Assembly: GCA_013140465.1 (NCBI GenBank)
Contig: JABFST010000238.1
Location: 1 to 6,381 of the forward strand
Source of the DNA: Methylococcaceae bacterium
GTDB taxonomy: Bacteria > Pseudomonadota > Gammaproteobacteria > Methylococcales > Methylomonadaceae
Reading direction: 5' to 3'
Length of the DNA stretch: 6,381 nucleotides
In this document: positions 5,050 through 6,381 of the stretch, piece by piece
Numbering within the stretch: position 1 is the stretch's first letter
Layout: every line of letters begins with the position of its first letter
Made by a program: the position numbers and the translations under genes
Notes under the pieces: generated by a model
The model's database searches: none
What the model was told of the DNA's origin: nothing
The model's input: only the letters and a program-made list of their open reading frames with translations

Positions 5050-6381
5050 GCCTACGCAATTGGACTGATGAATTTTTAGCCACGCTAGACGGCTCGGCAA
5101 TATCCGTTGCCCAGCAGCCGTTGCCGTCCATGCCCTTATGGCAAGTTGACAGCCGCCATTGGCAACAGCTCGCCGAATTGGCGATGCAGCGGCAAGTGCG
5201 CTGGGCGGCAGGTTGGGCAGAACAGGATGACGCGGGTTTTTCGGTACATGCGCTGTTGGAAAAACACGGCGGCTATGTGTTGCTGCGCACCCATGTCAGC
5301 ACCGCCCAAGCAGCTTTGCCTAGCCAAGCCACCGTATATCCTGCGGCGAACCGCAGCGAACGGCATAGCCAAGATATGTTCGGCATTAGTTTTACGCGCC
5401 ATCCCGATAATCGGCGCTGGACGCGCCATCAAGCTTGGCCCAAAAATGCTTATCCCTTGCGCAAAGACTTTCCAGTTTTAGGCGAACCCGCCGCGATTAC
5501 CCCGCCCGATATGGATTACCCGTTTATAAAAGCCAGCGGGCAGGGCGTGTATGAAATTCCGGTAGGGCCCGTTCATGCGGGCATTATTGAGCCTGGGCAT
5601 TTTCGGTTTTTGGCGGTCGGCGAGTTGATTTTAAATCTGGAAGAACGTTTGGGTTATGTCCACAAAGGCATCGAAAAAATTGCCGAAGGCCGCACGCCGG
5701 AAGCCTTGGCGCGCTTGGCAGGACGCATTTCCGGCGACACCACGGTAAGCCACACTTGGGCGGCGTGCCGGGCGATGGAATTGGCGGCAGGGCTGGAGAT
5801 TCCGCCGCGTGCCGCATTAATACGCGGGATTTTGGCGGAGCGCGAGCGGGTGGCTAACCATTTGGGCGATATGGGCGCGATTTGTAACGATGTCGCGTTT
5901 GTGTTTGCACAAATGCAGTTTACGCGTTTACGCGAAACTTGGCTGCGCATTAACGCCACGGTATTCGGGCATCGATTGTTGATGGATCGCATTATCCCGG
6001 GCGGCGTGGCGGTCGATCTAACCGACAACACTTGTGCCTTAATCCAGCAAGACATCAGGCGTTTGCGGGTTGAGTTGTCGGAGATTATGCCCGCCATCGA
6101 TTTAAATTCATCGCTAGAAGACCGTTTGTATACCGCAGGATATTTATCGCCCGCTATTGCCGCCGCGTTTGGCACTTTAGGTTATGTTGGGCGCGCCAGC
6201 GGGCAAGATTTTGATGTCCGCCGTGATGCGCCTTATCCGCCGTATAACGGGGTTAGTTTTAGGGTGGCGGTGGAAAATCAAGGCGATATAGCCTCACGGT
6301 TTTGGCTGCGTTACAAAGAAATCAACACCGCCTTAAAATTGCTGGAGCAGTTTTTGGCACAACTGGCGCCAGGCGACATCT
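5046..6381 (+). CDS. hyfG: HyfG/HycE-like large subunit (NuoC-NuoD fusion) without N-terminal NiFe cysteines (3' partial)
   Basis: The frame is open from ATG 5046 to the window end: 445 residues, about 80% of E. coli HyfG (about 555). Residues 1 to about 150 form a NuoC-like (30 kDa subunit) domain, with SERHSQDMFGISFTRHP (104-120) and the closing PLRKDFP (137-143). From about 165 the NuoD / hydrogenase large-subunit domain starts: IPVGPVHAGIIEPGHFRF (171-188), GYVHKGIEKIAEGRTP (203-218), then the L1 region LAGRISGDTTVSHTW (224-238) and IRGILAERERVANHLGDMGA (259-278). L1 in HycE reads RVCGICGFAHS; here both cysteines are replaced (Ser229, Thr232), so a NiFe site cannot be built in the usual way. 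The protein therefore fits the non-hydrogenase Ehr large subunits (EhrL; M. tuberculosis Rv0087-like). The C-terminal DPCxxC region is outside the window. It should sit at the HyfC interface and relay redox change to the membrane arm; its substrate is unknown. It overlaps hyfF by 4 bases. Confidence 0.93.
   Translation, partial: MSLRNWTDEFLATLDGSAISVAQQPLPSMPLWQVDSRHWQQLAELAMQRQVRWAAGWAEQDDAGFSVHALLEKHGGYVLLRTHVSTAQAALPSQATVYPAANRSERHSQDMFGISFTRHPDNRRWTRHQAWPKNAYPLRKDFPVLGEPAAITPPDMDYPFIKASGQGVYEIPVGPVHAGIIEPGHFRFLAVGELILNLEERLGYVHKGIEKIAEGRTPEALARLAGRISGDTTVSHTWAACRAMELAAGLEIPPRAALIRGILAERERVANHLGDMGAICNDVAFVFAQMQFTRLRETWLRINATVFGHRLLMDRIIPGGVAVDLTDNTCALIQQDIRRLRVELSEIMPAIDLNSSLEDRLYTAGYLSPAIAAAFGTLGYVGRASGQDFDVRRDAPYPPYNGVSFRVAVENQGDIASRFWLRYKEINTALKLLEQFLAQLAPGDI
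5724..5756 (+). other. Degenerate L1 metal-ligand motif in HyfG
   Basis: These codons encode RISGDTTVSHT (residues 227-237). Against RVCGICGFAHS of HycE the Arg, the first Gly and the His are kept, while the two cysteine positions read Ser (TCC at 5730-5732) and Thr (ACC at 5739-5741). Against the complex I counterpart (RMDYLHSFAHD in Thermus Nqo4, from memory) the quinone tyrosine position is Gly230. The reading frame is intact on both sides, so the change is not a frameshift artefact. Confidence 0.85.

Noticed and set aside
5107..5481. Plus-strand open frame in another phase at the start of hyfG
   Set aside because: The hyfG frame here shows the clear NuoC-like motif, while this alternative frame gives a cysteine/arginine-rich sequence typical of out-of-frame translation.
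5654..6175. Minus-strand open frame (173 codons) opposite hyfG
   Set aside because: It overlaps the conserved large-subunit domain of hyfG and has no protein-family features; a shadow caused by codon bias.

Overview
The window is one tightly packed, plus-strand run of five genes. They encode the membrane arm and the large catalytic-type subunit of a complex related to hydrogenase-4, formate hydrogenlyase and respiratory complex I. The order is hyfB (5' end cut by the window), hyfC, hyfE, hyfF and hyfG (3' end cut). I see no RNA gene, mobile element, CRISPR array, terminator or stand-alone promoter. The only non-coding gap is about 30 bases, between hyfB and hyfC. Base composition is near 50% GC by eye, with heavy use of TTG and TTA leucine codons. 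The protein style suits a proteobacterium, perhaps a gammaproteobacterium such as a Methylococcales methanotroph, but that placement is a low-confidence impression.

Layout: 2-1897 HyfB (NuoL/MrpA-like antiporter subunit); 1929-2873 HyfC (NuoH-like membrane anchor); 2870-3589 HyfE (NuoK-like); 3586-5049 HyfF (second antiporter-like subunit); 5046-6381 HyfG (NuoC-NuoD-type fusion, hydrogenase large-subunit family). Three of the four junctions are ATGA stop/start overlaps, each preceded by a good Shine-Dalgarno sequence. At the fourth, an 11-codon mini-ORF overlaps both the hyfB stop and the hyfC start. The five genes therefore look like a single, translationally coupled transcription unit making a stoichiometric complex.

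The main biological point is in HyfG. It aligns well with HycE/HyfG, but the first metal-binding motif (RVCGICGFAHS in HycE, from memory) reads RISGDTTVSHT here. Both N-terminal cysteines that should hold the NiFe centre are gone, replaced by Ser229 and Thr232. The tyrosine that complex I uses for quinone at this place is also absent. So although automatic annotation would call this 'hydrogenase-4', it is very unlikely to make or consume H2. It fits the poorly understood 'energy-converting hydrogenase-related' (Ehr) complexes, whose known gene order (A-B-C-D-L) matches this one. The membrane subunits keep the Glu and Lys residues expected of ion-pumping machinery, so the inferred role is an ion-translocating redox complex whose electron donor and acceptor are unknown. 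The second cysteine motif of HyfG, the small subunit and any soluble partner lie outside the window.
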